Below, one piece after another: positions 1 to 9,003 of a stretch of 64,000 nt of DNA. The position numbers and the translations under genes were made by a program. Source of the DNA: Brachybacterium sp. YJGR34. GTDB lineage: Bacteria > Actinomycetota > Actinomycetes > Actinomycetales > Dermabacteraceae. The notes below the pieces were generated by a model, which searched no databases, was not told where the DNA came from, and saw only the letters and a program-made list of their open reading frames with translations. Location: assembly GCF_003347015.1 (NCBI RefSeq), contig NZ_PNFB01000002.1:62001-126000 (forward strand), given 5' to 3'. Position 1 is the first letter of the stretch; each line of letters starts with the position of its first letter.

Positions 1-299
1 GCACCCGGATCTCCCTGATCATGGTGGCGGTGACGCTGTGCGCCCTGACGGTCGCCGTCACCGGTCCGCTGTCCTTCGTGGCCTTCCTGTCCGGGCCGAT
101 CGCGCGCGGCATCGTGGGCCGCCCCAGCTTCCCCGTGGCGGCCGCGGTCGGCGCCGCGATCGTGCTGGCCGCCGACGTCGTGGGCCAGAACCTGCTGCCT
201 GCCGCGGCGCTGCCGGCCGGCGTCGTCTCCGGAGCCCTCGGCGCCCCGATCCTGCTGTGGATCCTCACCCGTCCCTCGACCTCCACCACCGGAAGGTGA
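1..299 (+). CDS. Ferric-siderophore ABC transporter permease, FecCD family (C-terminal fragment)
   Basis: The reading frame is open from the window edge (codons in phase from base 3) and ends at 297-299, leaving about 98 C-terminal residues. They contain alternating hydrophobic segments and the FecCD-type stretch SFVAFLSGPIARGIVG, which resembles the conserved cytoplasmic loop of BtuC/FecD permeases, followed by a last membrane helix ending in LLWILTRPS. The family forms the membrane channel of iron-siderophore or vitamin B12 importers. The next gene, 9 bases downstream, begins with the matching ATPase, so the two form one uptake unit. The N-terminus and the binding protein lie outside the window. 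Confidence 0.85.
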   Translation, partial: TRISLIMVAVTLCALTVAVTGPLSFVAFLSGPIARGIVGRPSFPVAAAVGAAIVLAADVVGQNLLPAAALPAGVVSGALGAPILLWILTRPSTSTTGR

Positions 300-308
300 C
301 CGCGCCCC

Positions 309-2153
309 ATGGCCGTGATCGATGCGAAGCACCTGACCCTGGCGTACGACCGCCGGGAGATCGTCCACGACCTCAGCCTCACCCTGCCCGAGGGGCGGAT
401 CACGATCATCGTGGGCGCCAACGGCAGCGGGAAGTCCACGCTGCTGCGCGGGCTCTCCCGGCTGCTGCCGCCGCGGGGCGGGTCGGTGCTCCTGGACGGG
501 CGGGACCTCCATGCGCTGCGCGGCAAGGAGCTCGCCCGCCGCCTGGGCCTGCTTCCCCAGACGCCGGTCGCGCCCGACGGCGTCAGCGTCCGCGAGCTGG
601 TCTCCCGCGGTCGCTTCCCCCACCAGGGCCTCATCCCCCAGTGGAGCGAGGACGACGAGCGTGCGGTGGCCCGGGCCCTGGCCGCCACCCGCACCGACGC
701 GCTCCAGGACCGCCTGCTCGAGGAGCTCTCCGGCGGGCAGCGCCAGCGGGTCTGGATCGCCATGGCGCTCGCCCAGGAGACCGACGTGCTGCTGCTGGAC
801 GAGCCCACCACCTATCTCGACGTCACCCACCAGCTCGAGGTGCTCGACGTGGTCCGCGACCTCAACCGCGAGCGCGGCACCACCGTCGGCATCGTCCTGC
901 ACGACCTCAACCTCGCCGCCCGCTATGCCGATCACCTGGTCGCCGTCCGGGACGGCGAGATCCACTCCGAGGGCACCCCGGCGCAGGTCATCACCGAGCA
1001 GATGGCCCACGAGGTCTTCGCCCTGCGCGCCCTCGTCGCCCCCGACCCCGTCACCGGCACCCCGATGGTGCTGCCGCTGGGTCGCGACCGCACCGCACCG
1101 ACCCACCACCACGAGGAGGACCCCATGTCCACCACGGCCCAGAGCGCCGCCGTGCTCGTCCCGGCGCTCGAGCACAGCGCCATGCTCGCCTTCGACCTCG
1201 CCGTCGTCGCCCGTGAGGCGCTGGGCCCGTCCCTGGTGCGCCTCACCCTCGCCGGCGAGGAGCTCGCGCACTTCGGCACCGGCTCGCATCCGCTGGACCT
1301 GCGGATCAAGCTGATCATCCCCGGTCCCCGGAACACCGCTGACCACTTCGCGGCCGTCCGCCCCGGGGCCCTCCTCGACCCGGAGAGCCACGGCGAGTGG
1401 TACCGCAGCTGGCTGCAGATCGATCCCGCGGACCGCGGCTGGATGCGCACCTACACCGTGCGCGCCCAGCGCGCCGCGGGTCATCCCGGCAATGTCTCGG
1501 AGCATCCCGAGATCGACGTGGACTTCGTGCTGCACCTCGAGGAGGACCAGGTGCCCGGGCACGGCGTCGCCGCACGTTGGGCGCACGGGGCGCAGGTCGG
1601 CGACCGGATCACCATGCTGGGCCCGAACCGGGCGCTGGTGGGCCCCGAGTACGGCGGCATCGAGTTCCGCCCCGGCACCGCGCGGACGGTGCTGCTGGTG
1701 GGCGACGAGACGGCGGTGCCCGCCCTCGGCTCGATCCTCGAGGCCCTGCCGCCGACGATCAGCGGCCACGCCCTGCTCGAGGTCCCCGAGGCCGGCGACG
1801 CGCAGGACCTGCTGACCCGCTCCGGGGTGCAGGTGACCTGGCTGGCGCGTGAGGGCCGCCCCCACGGCGAGCTGCTGGACGCGGCCGTGCGGCGCCTGAT
1901 GAGCGAGAACGCCCAGGCGTTCCGGTCGACCGCGGCGGAGTCCGGCGCCGCGGAGGGCGAGCTCGAGGACGTCGACATCGACGAGACCATCCTGTGGGAG
2001 ACCACCACCGGTCACGGCACCTTCTACGCGTGGCTGGCGGGCGAGGCGGGGGTCATCAAGGCTCTGCGCCGCCACCTGGTCAGCGAGCTGGGCCTGGACC
2101 GCCAGCAAGTCTCCTTCATGGGGTACTGGCGCGCCGGGCGGCCCGAGAACTGA
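309..2153 (+). CDS. Fused siderophore ABC ATPase and siderophore-interacting FAD reductase
   Basis: One uninterrupted 614-codon frame joins two proteins that are normally separate. Residues 1 to about 255 are a FecE-type ABC ATPase: Walker A GANGSGKS at 36-43, signature LSGGQ at 140-144, Walker B with D164-E165. From residue 273 onward is a siderophore-interacting protein (SIP/ViuB family), with the FAD motif RTYTVR at 380-385, GDETA in the NAD(P)H domain and a closing GYWR motif. Such reductases release iron from ferric siderophores in the cytoplasm. Met273 (ATG at 1125) is preceded by a strong GAGGAGG at 1113-1119, five bases away, so a free SIP protein may also be made. An ancestral stop between two genes seems to have been lost; a sequencing error cannot be excluded. 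Confidence 0.9.
   Translation: MAVIDAKHLTLAYDRREIVHDLSLTLPEGRITIIVGANGSGKSTLLRGLSRLLPPRGGSVLLDGRDLHALRGKELARRLGLLPQTPVAPDGVSVRELVSRGRFPHQGLIPQWSEDDERAVARALAATRTDALQDRLLEELSGGQRQRVWIAMALAQETDVLLLDEPTTYLDVTHQLEVLDVVRDLNRERGTTVGIVLHDLNLAARYADHLVAVRDGEIHSEGTPAQVITEQMAHEVFALRALVAPDPVTGTPMVLPLGRDRTAPTHHHEEDPMSTTAQSAAVLVPALEHSAMLAFDLAVVAREALGPSLVRLTLAGEELAHFGTGSHPLDLRIKLIIPGPRNTADHFAAVRPGALLDPESHGEWYRSWLQIDPADRGWMRTYTVRAQRAAGHPGNVSEHPEIDVDFVLHLEEDQVPGHGVAARWAHGAQVGDRITMLGPNRALVGPEYGGIEFRPGTARTVLLVGDETAVPALGSILEALPPTISGHALLEVPEAGDAQDLLTRSGVQVTWLAREGRPHGELLDAAVRRLMSENAQAFRSTAAESGAAEGELEDVDIDETILWETTTGHGTFYAWLAGEAGVIKALRRHLVSELGLDRQQVSFMGYWRAGRPEN
1113..1127 (+). promoter_or_regulatory. Internal ribosome-binding site and in-frame ATG inside the ATPase-SIP fusion
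   Basis: GAGGAGG at 1113-1119 lies five bases before an in-frame ATG at 1125, exactly where the SIP domain begins. It is stronger than what precedes the ATG at 309. This supports separate translation of a 342-residue SIP protein in addition to, or instead of, the 614-residue fusion. Confidence 0.6.
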
Positions 2154-2173
2154 GGACCCGCTGCCGGGCCGGA

Positions 2174-2196
2174 GGCCGTGGGAGGATCCCGCGGCC
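2174..2196 (+). terminator. Hairpin after the siderophore genes
   Basis: A 10-bp stem (GGCCGTGGGA against TCCCGCGGCC, one G-T pair) closes a GGA loop 20 bases after the stop codon of the ATPase-SIP gene. There is no T run. It separates iron uptake from the glycopolymer locus. Confidence 0.5.
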
Positions 2197-2285
2197 GGCT
2201 CCCCGCCCGTGGCAGGATTGCTCGATGCCCCGGCGCCGGACGGCGGGGCACGACCCTCGACCCCGAGAGAATGAGGTGCCCGCGC

Positions 2286-4064
2286 GTGAAGGCGATCAGC
2301 GTCAAGAAGGCGGCGACGATGCTGTCGCTGTGGCCGGCGGCCGTGAACCTGCTGTCCGTGGTGGCGGTGCTGGTCGTGGCCGCGTCCGCGGGATCCCCGG
2401 CGGCGATCCTCGCGCCGCTGGTCCCGCTGGCGATCATCCTCTGGCGCCAGCGCCGCACCCTGCGCCGCCGGCCCAAGGGCGTGGGCGGCCTGGGCCGCTA
2501 CGCGACCAGCCGCTTCCTGCTCATCGCCGCCGCCGGCGCCCAGCTGCTCCTCTCCGGGAGCGCCGGAGCGCTCGGGATCATCGCCTGCGCGGCCGCGCTG
2601 GTGGTGCTCGTCGCGGAGCCGATCCTCCGCGCCACCAACGGTGTGGCCGTCCCCTACGCGGCGGGCTTCCCCGGTCACGAGGCCCGACGCCGCGCCCGCT
2701 TCCGCTACGGCTGGATCTTCCCGCTCGACGTGCTCGCGCTGACCGCGCTGCTGCTGGCGGTCCTCGCCCCGGTCCCGCTGCTGGTGGCGAGCCTGCTGCT
2801 CTCCCTGCTCGCGGCCGCTCTGGCGGTGGGCGCGGGGCTCGACATCATCGGGCGGATCCGCGCCCGACGCGCCTTCCAGGCCCGCCTCGAGGAGCACCTG
2901 ACCGCGCTCGGGCCCGTGTTCTACGTGTACTGGGACGCCCCGGCGCGCTCGGCCTTCCAGGTCTCCATGTGGCTGCCCTACCTCGAACGCCTCGGGGTGC
3001 CGTTCGTGCTGGTGGTGCGCTCGGTGGCCACCTTCCGCCAGCTCGCGGCCGTGACCGAGCAGCCACTGGTGCTGCGCCGGTCGCTCAGCGACCTGGACGC
3101 GCTCATGGTGCCCTCGGTCCGCGGCGTGTTCTACGTCAACAACTCGATGCGCAACAACCACATGGTGCGCTACTCGGCGCTGACCCACATCCAGCTGCTG
3201 CACGGCGAGTCGGACAAGGCCTCGAGCGCCACCCCGATCATCAAGATGTACGACCGCGACTTCGTCGCCGGCCAGGCCGCCATCGACCGCTTCGAGACCT
3301 TCGACGTGCCGATGCCCGCGGACATCTTCCGCATCGTCGGCCGCCCCCAGGTGGAGGACGTCGAGGGGGAGCGCGGCGCGATCGGCGCGCTCGAGGAGCC
3401 GAGCGTCCTGTACGCGCCCACCTGGCTGGGCTACCAGGAGGAGACCAACTACTCCTCGCTGCCGGCCGGGCCGTCGATCGTGCGGGCGCTGCTGGACCGC
3501 GGCTGCCGGGTGGTTTTCCGGCCCCACCCCTACAGCTCCCGGTCCCCGGAGCTGCGGGCGGCCTGCCGGGAGATCCGCGAGATGCTCGCGGACGATGCCG
3601 CCGCCACCGGTCGCGAGCACCTCTTCGGCGCGGTGGCTGAGAAGGAGATGAGCGTCGTGGACTGCTTCAACGCGGCCGACGCCATGATCTCCGACGTCTC
3701 CGCCGTGGTGGGGGACTTCCTGCACTCGGGCAAGCCGCTGGCGATGGTCTCCCCGCGCACCGGCGCCGAGGAGTTCGTCGCGACGTTCCCCATGGCCCGC
3801 GCCGCCTACGTGCTCGTCGCCGAGGACGGGGCGGTGACGAATCTCCAGGAGGGGCTGACTGCCCTGCTCGCCTCCGACCCGCGCCGCGAGGAGCGGCTGC
3901 GGTGGGCCACCTACTACCTCGGCGACATCCCGCGCGACGGGTACGCGGAGCGCTTCGTGCAGGTCGCGCGGCAGGAGCTGGGTCTGGATCCGGTCCCGAC
4001 GAGGGACCCCGCGGAGACCGGCCGGGAGGCCTCGCCGGAGGTCGCCCCGGAGCGCACGCCCTGA
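2286..4064 (+). CDS. CDP-glycerol/ribitol phosphotransferase-like protein with membrane N-terminus
   Basis: A 592-residue protein of the CDP-glycerol:poly(glycerophosphate) glycerophosphotransferase family (TagF/TarL-like), which transfers polyol phosphate from CDP-polyol to a growing teichoic acid. The first 200 residues are largely hydrophobic and carry several membrane segments. The catalytic region has HGESDK at 306-311, the position of the family's HGTPLK-type motif, FRPHPY near 410 and SDVSAV at 469-474 for binding the nucleotide. GTG at 2286 is chosen as start because the protein begins there with a basic segment; ATG at 2271 is in frame and possible. A shorter paralogue lies at 11815-13095. 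Substrate (glycerol or ribitol) cannot be read from sequence, but the cytidylyltransferase nearby favours ribitol. Confidence 0.82.
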   Translation: MKAISVKKAATMLSLWPAAVNLLSVVAVLVVAASAGSPAAILAPLVPLAIILWRQRRTLRRRPKGVGGLGRYATSRFLLIAAAGAQLLLSGSAGALGIIACAAALVVLVAEPILRATNGVAVPYAAGFPGHEARRRARFRYGWIFPLDVLALTALLLAVLAPVPLLVASLLLSLLAAALAVGAGLDIIGRIRARRAFQARLEEHLTALGPVFYVYWDAPARSAFQVSMWLPYLERLGVPFVLVVRSVATFRQLAAVTEQPLVLRRSLSDLDALMVPSVRGVFYVNNSMRNNHMVRYSALTHIQLLHGESDKASSATPIIKMYDRDFVAGQAAIDRFETFDVPMPADIFRIVGRPQVEDVEGERGAIGALEEPSVLYAPTWLGYQEETNYSSLPAGPSIVRALLDRGCRVVFRPHPYSSRSPELRAACREIREMLADDAAATGREHLFGAVAEKEMSVVDCFNAADAMISDVSAVVGDFLHSGKPLAMVSPRTGAEEFVATFPMARAAYVLVAEDGAVTNLQEGLTALLASDPRREERLRWATYYLGDIPRDGYAERFVQVARQELGLDPVPTRDPAETGREASPEVAPERTP

Positions 4065-4110
4065 TCCCGAGCCGCCCAGCGCCCCTCCCGGGAGCGCGGG
4101 GCGGCGATGC

Positions 4111-4116
4111 TACGCT
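4111..4116 (+). promoter_or_regulatory. -10 element upstream of the TarS-like gene
   Basis: TACGCT fits the actinobacterial TANNNT pattern and sits about 108 bases before the start at 4224, giving a leader of roughly 100 bases. The -35 is not clear. Confidence 0.4.
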
Positions 4117-4223
4117 TCGCGTCATTGTCCGCTACGGCCGTCGTACTGCACCGGGGCGGAGCGGCCCCGCGGGGGTCGATGGGACCCCGCAGCGATGGCC
4201 GAGAATGTCGAGGTCCCCGAGGA

Positions 4224-6230
4224 ATGACACCCCAGGTCACCGTGATCGTTCCGGTCTACAACTCCGTGAACTACGTGCGTGAGTCGATCAACTCCGCCCG
4301 GGAGCAGACCATCGCGCCGGAGGAGGTCGAGATCCTCGCGGTCGACGACGGCTCCACCGACGGCAGCGACGCCGTGCTCGCCGAGCTCGCGGCGCAGGAC
4401 CCGCGGATCACGGTCCTGACCCAGGAGAACTCCGGCACCCCGGGCGGAGCCCGCAACCCGGCCATCGACCGGGCCACGGGGGAGTTCCTCTTCTTCCTCG
4501 ACTCCGACGACGTGCTCACCCCCGATGCGCTGCGCAGCATGGTCACCACCGCCCAGCAGGAGGGATCGGACGTGGTGCTGGGCAAGCTCGCCAGCATGGA
4601 CGGCCGCAAGGCGCCCTCGAGCATGTTCACCAGGACGGTGCTGGACGCCGACGTCGTGCGGGACAAGATCTTCAACACCCTGGGGCCCACCAAGCTGATC
4701 CGTCGGGAGCTCGTCGAGCGCCTCGGCGTGCGCTTCCCCACCGATCAGAAGGTGGGGGAGGACCAGCCGTTCATAGCCGCGGTCTATCTCAGCGCCCGGA
4801 AGATCTCGGTGCTCGCGGACAAGGACTACTACCTCATCCGCCACCGCGCCGAGGGCGACAACATGACCCTCTCCCCCCGCTCCGCGGCGGACTACGTCCG
4901 GACCGCCTCCCGCTGCGCGCTGGCCATCGAGACGTACACCGAGCCGGGGGAGAAGCGCGAGCTGCTCCTGCGCCGGCCCTTCGGCTGGTCCATGAAGTCC
5001 GCGCTCTCGCCGCGCTGGCGGAAGCTCGACCGCCCCGCGCAGGAGCGGGCCGCGCAGGAGTTCCGCGAGACGATCGGCCACCTGTACACGCCCACGCTCC
5101 GCGCTCTCCTCGCCGAGCAGACCCGGCTCCAGCTGGACCTGCTGAGGGCCGGGGACCTCGACGGCCTGGACGCCTACATCGCCTACGCCGCGCAGAACCC
5201 TGACCGGCGGATCGTCTGGAGCGGGGGAGCGTTCCGCCTGGGCCTGCCCCCGGAGCTCGCCGCCGGGATCCCCGAGGAGCTCCGCGAGGTCTCCGCGCCG
5301 CGGATGACCACGCGCCTGGAGGACCTCCGGATCGAGGGCGGGCAGCTGCAGGTCGGCGCGAGCGTCCGCATCCCGGAGCTCGACGGGACGCCGGAGGGGC
5401 TCGGCATCCGCGCCCGCCTGCGCAGCTCCGAGCTCGTGCAGGACCTCGAGGTGACCGCCGAGGACCTCACCGCCCCCGCCACCCTCACGGCGCGCACGGG
5501 AGACCTGCGCAAGGGCGTGTGGGACCTGTTCACGGTGGTGCGCTTCGGGGAGGTCGAGACGGAGCTGCGCCTGGGCGCCGACCGTGTGGGCACCCTCGCC
5601 CCGGACGGGGTCTCGAATCTCGCCGAGGACCCCGCCGCCGGCGACCGGCTCATCGCCTACTTCACGCAGGGTCCCGGGAACCTCTCGGTGGACCGCGGTG
5701 GGATGCTCAAGCGGCACCTCGTGGGGGCCGCCTGCCTGGGCCTGACCCTCGACGAGAACGGGCGCGCGCTGATGCTGGTGCAGACCACTCGGCCACCGGC
5801 GGCCGGGGACGAGTACTTCTGCCGGCTCACCGGTGCCGTGGAGCACGGCGGCCGGCAGCTGCTGCCGAGCCTGCGGCTCGGTGACCGCCTGCTGGGCCTC
5901 CGCCTGCCCGTGACCGCACAGATGATCGGCGCCACCGTGGAGGTGAGCTCGGTGCTGGGCGGCGTGCGCGCCCCGCTGCCCGCCGCGGGGTCCGAGCACT
6001 GGCCCGCCCGCGCCGCCGGCTTCGGCCTGGTGGCCGACGACGCCGGGGTGCTCACCGTGACCGCCCCCTCGGCACGCCCCGCGGAGCGCGAGGTCGACTG
6101 GTTCACGCCCACGCGGTCGCTGCGCACCCGGGTGGTGGGCAGCCGCACCGTGGCGGCGGTGCGCTCGGCCCCGCTGCTCGGCCCCGTGCTCGAGCGCGCC
6201 GTGCGCCGCCTGCGGAGGGACCGCTCGTGA
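4224..6230 (+). CDS. TarS-like teichoic acid glycosyltransferase (GT2)
   Basis: A 668-residue family 2 glycosyltransferase. The GT-A fold occupies about residues 1-230, with VTVIVPVYN at the start, the metal-binding DSDD at 93-96 and GEDQ at 178-181, where Asp180 corresponds to the catalytic base of TarS. GRKAPSSMF and LGPTKLIRRE also match the TarS/TarP pattern. A long helical and beta-rich C-terminal half follows, as in TarS, whose tail mediates trimerisation. TarS adds beta-GlcNAc to poly-ribitol-phosphate wall teichoic acid, so a decorating role on the same kind of polymer is inferred; the sugar is unknown. ATG at 4224 is used because the GT-A fold starts there. The stop overlaps the next start by four bases (GTGA). 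Confidence 0.85.
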   Translation: MTPQVTVIVPVYNSVNYVRESINSAREQTIAPEEVEILAVDDGSTDGSDAVLAELAAQDPRITVLTQENSGTPGGARNPAIDRATGEFLFFLDSDDVLTPDALRSMVTTAQQEGSDVVLGKLASMDGRKAPSSMFTRTVLDADVVRDKIFNTLGPTKLIRRELVERLGVRFPTDQKVGEDQPFIAAVYLSARKISVLADKDYYLIRHRAEGDNMTLSPRSAADYVRTASRCALAIETYTEPGEKRELLLRRPFGWSMKSALSPRWRKLDRPAQERAAQEFRETIGHLYTPTLRALLAEQTRLQLDLLRAGDLDGLDAYIAYAAQNPDRRIVWSGGAFRLGLPPELAAGIPEELREVSAPRMTTRLEDLRIEGGQLQVGASVRIPELDGTPEGLGIRARLRSSELVQDLEVTAEDLTAPATLTARTGDLRKGVWDLFTVVRFGEVETELRLGADRVGTLAPDGVSNLAEDPAAGDRLIAYFTQGPGNLSVDRGGMLKRHLVGAACLGLTLDENGRALMLVQTTRPPAAGDEYFCRLTGAVEHGGRQLLPSLRLGDRLLGLRLPVTAQMIGATVEVSSVLGGVRAPLPAAGSEHWPARAAGFGLVADDAGVLTVTAPSARPAEREVDWFTPTRSLRTRVVGSRTVAAVRSAPLLGPVLERAVRRLRRDRS

Positions 6231-7033
6231 GGCCGCCGATCCCGACGTTCTGGTGGCGATGGAAGTACCCCCACCGGCTCAACTTCGGCGACGAGATCAC
6301 CCCGGAGCTCGTCGAGCGACTCACCGGACGGCGCGTGACCTGGGCGAGCCCTGCGCGCTGCGACCTGGTGGGCGCCGGCTCCGTGATGCAGATGGTGCTG
6401 CGGAAGCGGGAGCGGAACCGTCCCCGCATCTGGGGCAGCGGCTTCATCAGCGCCGGGACCGTCGCGGGGGAGCCGGTGGACCTGGACGTGCTCGCTGTGC
6501 GGGGCCGATCGACGCTCGAGAGGGTGGTGCCGCCGCGAACCGGCGAGATCGCTCTCGGCGACCCCGGTCTGCTTGCGCCGATCCTCCTGGACGGCGCGGT
6601 CCGCAAGCGCTACTCGCTCGGTGTGATCCCGCACTACCGCGACGCCGCCTCACCGGTGGTGGAGCGGATGCGGCGCCTGGGCACCGAGGTGCGCGTGATC
6701 GACGTCGCCTGGACCCCGCAGGAGGTGGCCCGCGAGATCGCCGCCTGCGACGCCGTGATCTCCTCGAGCCTGCACGGGCTGATCTTCTCCGACGCCCTGG
6801 GCGTCCCCAACGCCCACATCCGCCTGGGCGACCAGCTCAAGGGCGGTCTGTACAAGTTCCACGACTACTACTCGGCGTTCTCGGTCGCGGACCGCTACCG
6901 CCAGTACGAGGAGCCGGCCGGGGGAGCCTCCAGCGCCGGGGAGGTCGTCGAGGCCGTCTGCGGCGCCTATGTCGAGCCCACGGGCCTGCGCGCCCTGCAG
7001 GAGGGGCTGGCGACGGCGGTGAGCGACCTCTGA
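6227..7033 (+). CDS. Polysaccharide pyruvyl transferase family protein
   Basis: A 268-residue protein of the polysaccharide pyruvyl transferase family (CsaB/WafH-like), which adds ketal-linked pyruvate from phosphoenolpyruvate to glycans. Diagnostic stretches are NFGDEITPEL near residue 19, a glycine-rich WGSGF in the middle and SSSLHGLIFSDALGVP near 180-195, the conserved SLHG loop. It is translated from GTG overlapping the TarS-like stop codon, so both are probably co-expressed and act on the same cell-wall glycopolymer. Pyruvate would add negative charge. The acceptor cannot be named from sequence. Confidence 0.85.
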   Translation: MRPPIPTFWWRWKYPHRLNFGDEITPELVERLTGRRVTWASPARCDLVGAGSVMQMVLRKRERNRPRIWGSGFISAGTVAGEPVDLDVLAVRGRSTLERVVPPRTGEIALGDPGLLAPILLDGAVRKRYSLGVIPHYRDAASPVVERMRRLGTEVRVIDVAWTPQEVAREIAACDAVISSSLHGLIFSDALGVPNAHIRLGDQLKGGLYKFHDYYSAFSVADRYRQYEEPAGGASSAGEVVEAVCGAYVEPTGLRALQEGLATAVSDL

Positions 7034-7085
7034 CGGGCCGACGTGGCGAGGATCGCGCCTGCTGTCCCGACCGGAGGCGCGGTCG

Positions 7086-7091
7086 TACCAT
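7086..7091 (+). promoter_or_regulatory. -10 element upstream of the glycopolymer exporter genes
   Basis: TACCAT lies in the 169-base gap before the permease start at 7203 and would give a leader of about 105 bases rich in GC inverted repeats. Read as a possible separate promoter for the exporter and acyltransferase genes. Confidence 0.35.
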
Positions 7092-7202
7092 GGAACGTCC
7101 CGCGCCGCGGGGCGCGTCCGCGCGGGGTGACCGCGGCGGCGCCGCGCCCCCGCGGGCACGGATGACGCCGAGATGTCCCCGCGGGGAGACGGGAGTGGAA
7201 GC

Positions 7203-8150
7203 GTGACGGACCTTCGCAGCGGACCCACCGGGTCGCCGCTCGTGCCGCCTCCGATGGAGCGCACCCTCGACCCGGCCGCGGTGAACCGCGCCGCCGAGGC
7301 CAGCGGTCTCGAGCAGATCGGCGTGCGCCCGGGCCTCCTGCGCTATCTCAAGGACCTGTGGACCCGACGCTCCTTCATCCAGGTGCTCGCCGTCTCGAAG
7401 GCCCAGGCGGAGAACCAGAACACCTATCTCGGGCAGGTGTGGGCGCTGCTCTCCCCGCTGCTGAACGCCCTGGTCTACGTCGTCATCTTCGGCTTCATCC
7501 TGCAGGTGGGCCGGGCCGGCATCGAGAACACGATCGCGTTCATCGTGGTCGGTGTGTTCATGTTCCGCTTCTTCGAGCGCTCGGTGATGGCCGGGGCGCA
7601 CTCGATCAACCACAACCTCGCCCTGGTGCGCTCGGTGAAGTTCCCGCGCGCCGTGCTGCCGATCGCCGGGGTCCTCGCCGAGCTCGCGTCCCTCGGGCCG
7701 GCGCTGGTGGTGATGGTCCTGATCTCCTATCTCTCCGGCTTCCTGCCGATCGCCGGACGGGTCACGATCGACGTGTACTGGCTGCTGCTGCCCGCGGCGG
7801 TGGCCCTGCTGTGGATCTTCTCCACCGGCTGCGCCTTCCTCGTGGCCCGCTGGGTCGCGCTGACCCCGGACCTCGACAACCTCCTGCCCCACATCATGCG
7901 CGTGCTCATGTACGCCTCCGGCGTGATCTTCTCCGTGGACCGCTACCTGGGCGACTTCAGCTGGGGCTGGATCGTGGAGTACCAGCCGGTCGCGGTGTAC
8001 CTCTACCTGGTGCGCTCCTCGATCCTCGACGAGCCCGCCTATCCGCCGGACCTGTCGATGTGGCTGCTGGGCATCGGCTGGGCGGCGCTGTTCGTGATCG
8101 CCGGGTTCCTGGTGTTCTGGCGCGGAGAGGAGCGCTACGGTCGTGACTGA
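7203..8150 (+). CDS. tagG: ABC-2 type teichoic acid/polysaccharide export permease (TagG-like)
   Basis: A 315-residue ABC-2 permease with about six membrane helices after a 60-residue cytoplasmic N-terminus. The stretch LGQVWALLSPLLNALVYVVI is typical of TagG/Wzm/RfbA permeases. With the ATPase encoded next (overlap of 8 bases) it forms the complex that flips the lipid-linked polymer across the membrane. GTG at 7203, preceded by GGGAG and GGAAG, is chosen over an upstream GTG at 7173 because the family N-terminus begins there. Confidence 0.88.
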   Translation: MTDLRSGPTGSPLVPPPMERTLDPAAVNRAAEASGLEQIGVRPGLLRYLKDLWTRRSFIQVLAVSKAQAENQNTYLGQVWALLSPLLNALVYVVIFGFILQVGRAGIENTIAFIVVGVFMFRFFERSVMAGAHSINHNLALVRSVKFPRAVLPIAGVLAELASLGPALVVMVLISYLSGFLPIAGRVTIDVYWLLLPAAVALLWIFSTGCAFLVARWVALTPDLDNLLPHIMRVLMYASGVIFSVDRYLGDFSWGWIVEYQPVAVYLYLVRSSILDEPAYPPDLSMWLLGIGWAALFVIAGFLVFWRGEERYGRD

Positions 8151-9003
8151 TATCGAGGAGGTCGACTTCGAGGTCGACCAGGAGGACCTGGACGCCGCGC
8201 CCGTGCCGGCCGGCTCCGGCACCGGGGGGCTGAGCCTGCTGGTCAACGACCTGCACGTCACCTATCGGGTGTTCGGCGCGAAGAAGGTGGGGCACGGCCC
8301 CGGGCGCAAGCAGGGCACCATCGGGCGCCTGCTGAGCCGCGGGGCCCGCCAGCCCGCGGTCCGCGAGGTCAAGGCGATCCGGGGCATCAGCTTCGCCGCC
8401 GACCACGGCGAGTCCATCGGCATCATCGGGGTCAACGGCTCCGGGAAGTCGACCCTCCTGCGGGCGATCGCGGGGCTCATCCCCCCGGCGTCCGGCACCG
8501 TGCACGTGGCGAGCAGCCCGGCCCTGCTGGGCGTCAACGCGGTGCTCATGAAGGACCTCACCGGCGAGCGCAACATCATGATCGGCTCCCTCGCGATGGG
8601 GCTGACGAAGGCGGAGGTCAAGCAGCGCTACCAGGAGATCGTCGACTTCGCCGAGATCGGCGACTTCGTGAACCTGCCGATGAAGGCGTACTCCTCCGGC
8701 ATGGGCGCGAGGCTGCGGTTCGCGATCTCCGCCTCCACGGTGCCGGACATCCTCATGATCGACGAGGCGCTCGCCACGGGCGACGCGGGATTCCGCGCCA
8801 AGAGCAAGGCGAAGATGGCCGAGATCCGCGAGTCCGCGGGCACGGTGTTCCTGGTCAGCCACTCGTTGGCGACGATCAAGTCCATGTGCACGCGGGTGCT
8901 GTGGGTGCACGAGGGCAAGCTGGTCATGGACGGCCCCCCGGACGTGGTGTGCGCGCGGTACAAGCGGTTCGTGGAGCAGAGCAGGAAGCGAGCGACGGCA
9001 TGA
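8143..9003 (+). CDS. tagH: Teichoic acid export ATP-binding protein (TagH-like)
   Basis: A 286-residue ABC ATPase of the TagH/Wzt type. Walker A GVNGSGKS spans 96-103, the signature is the divergent YSSGMGARLRF from 183, and Walker B ends at D207-E208 within MIDEALATGD, all typical of polysaccharide-exporting ATPases. The first 30 residues are acidic and the core is preceded by a basic linker, also usual in TagH. There is no C-terminal carbohydrate-binding domain. It pairs with the permease at 7203-8150 and its stop overlaps the acyltransferase start (ATGA). Confidence 0.9.
   Translation: MTDIEEVDFEVDQEDLDAAPVPAGSGTGGLSLLVNDLHVTYRVFGAKKVGHGPGRKQGTIGRLLSRGARQPAVREVKAIRGISFAADHGESIGIIGVNGSGKSTLLRAIAGLIPPASGTVHVASSPALLGVNAVLMKDLTGERNIMIGSLAMGLTKAEVKQRYQEIVDFAEIGDFVNLPMKAYSSGMGARLRFAISASTVPDILMIDEALATGDAGFRAKSKAKMAEIRESAGTVFLVSHSLATIKSMCTRVLWVHEGKLVMDGPPDVVCARYKRFVEQSRKRATA

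Noticed and set aside
38-1314. Overlapping plus-strand frames at 38-1216 and 511-1314
   Set aside because: Arg/Pro/Ala-rich out-of-frame readings of the ATPase-SIP gene.
4122-5999. 625-codon minus-strand frame opposite the TarS-like gene
   Set aside because: The plus-strand product has a full GT-A fold and TarS motifs; the antisense product has none.
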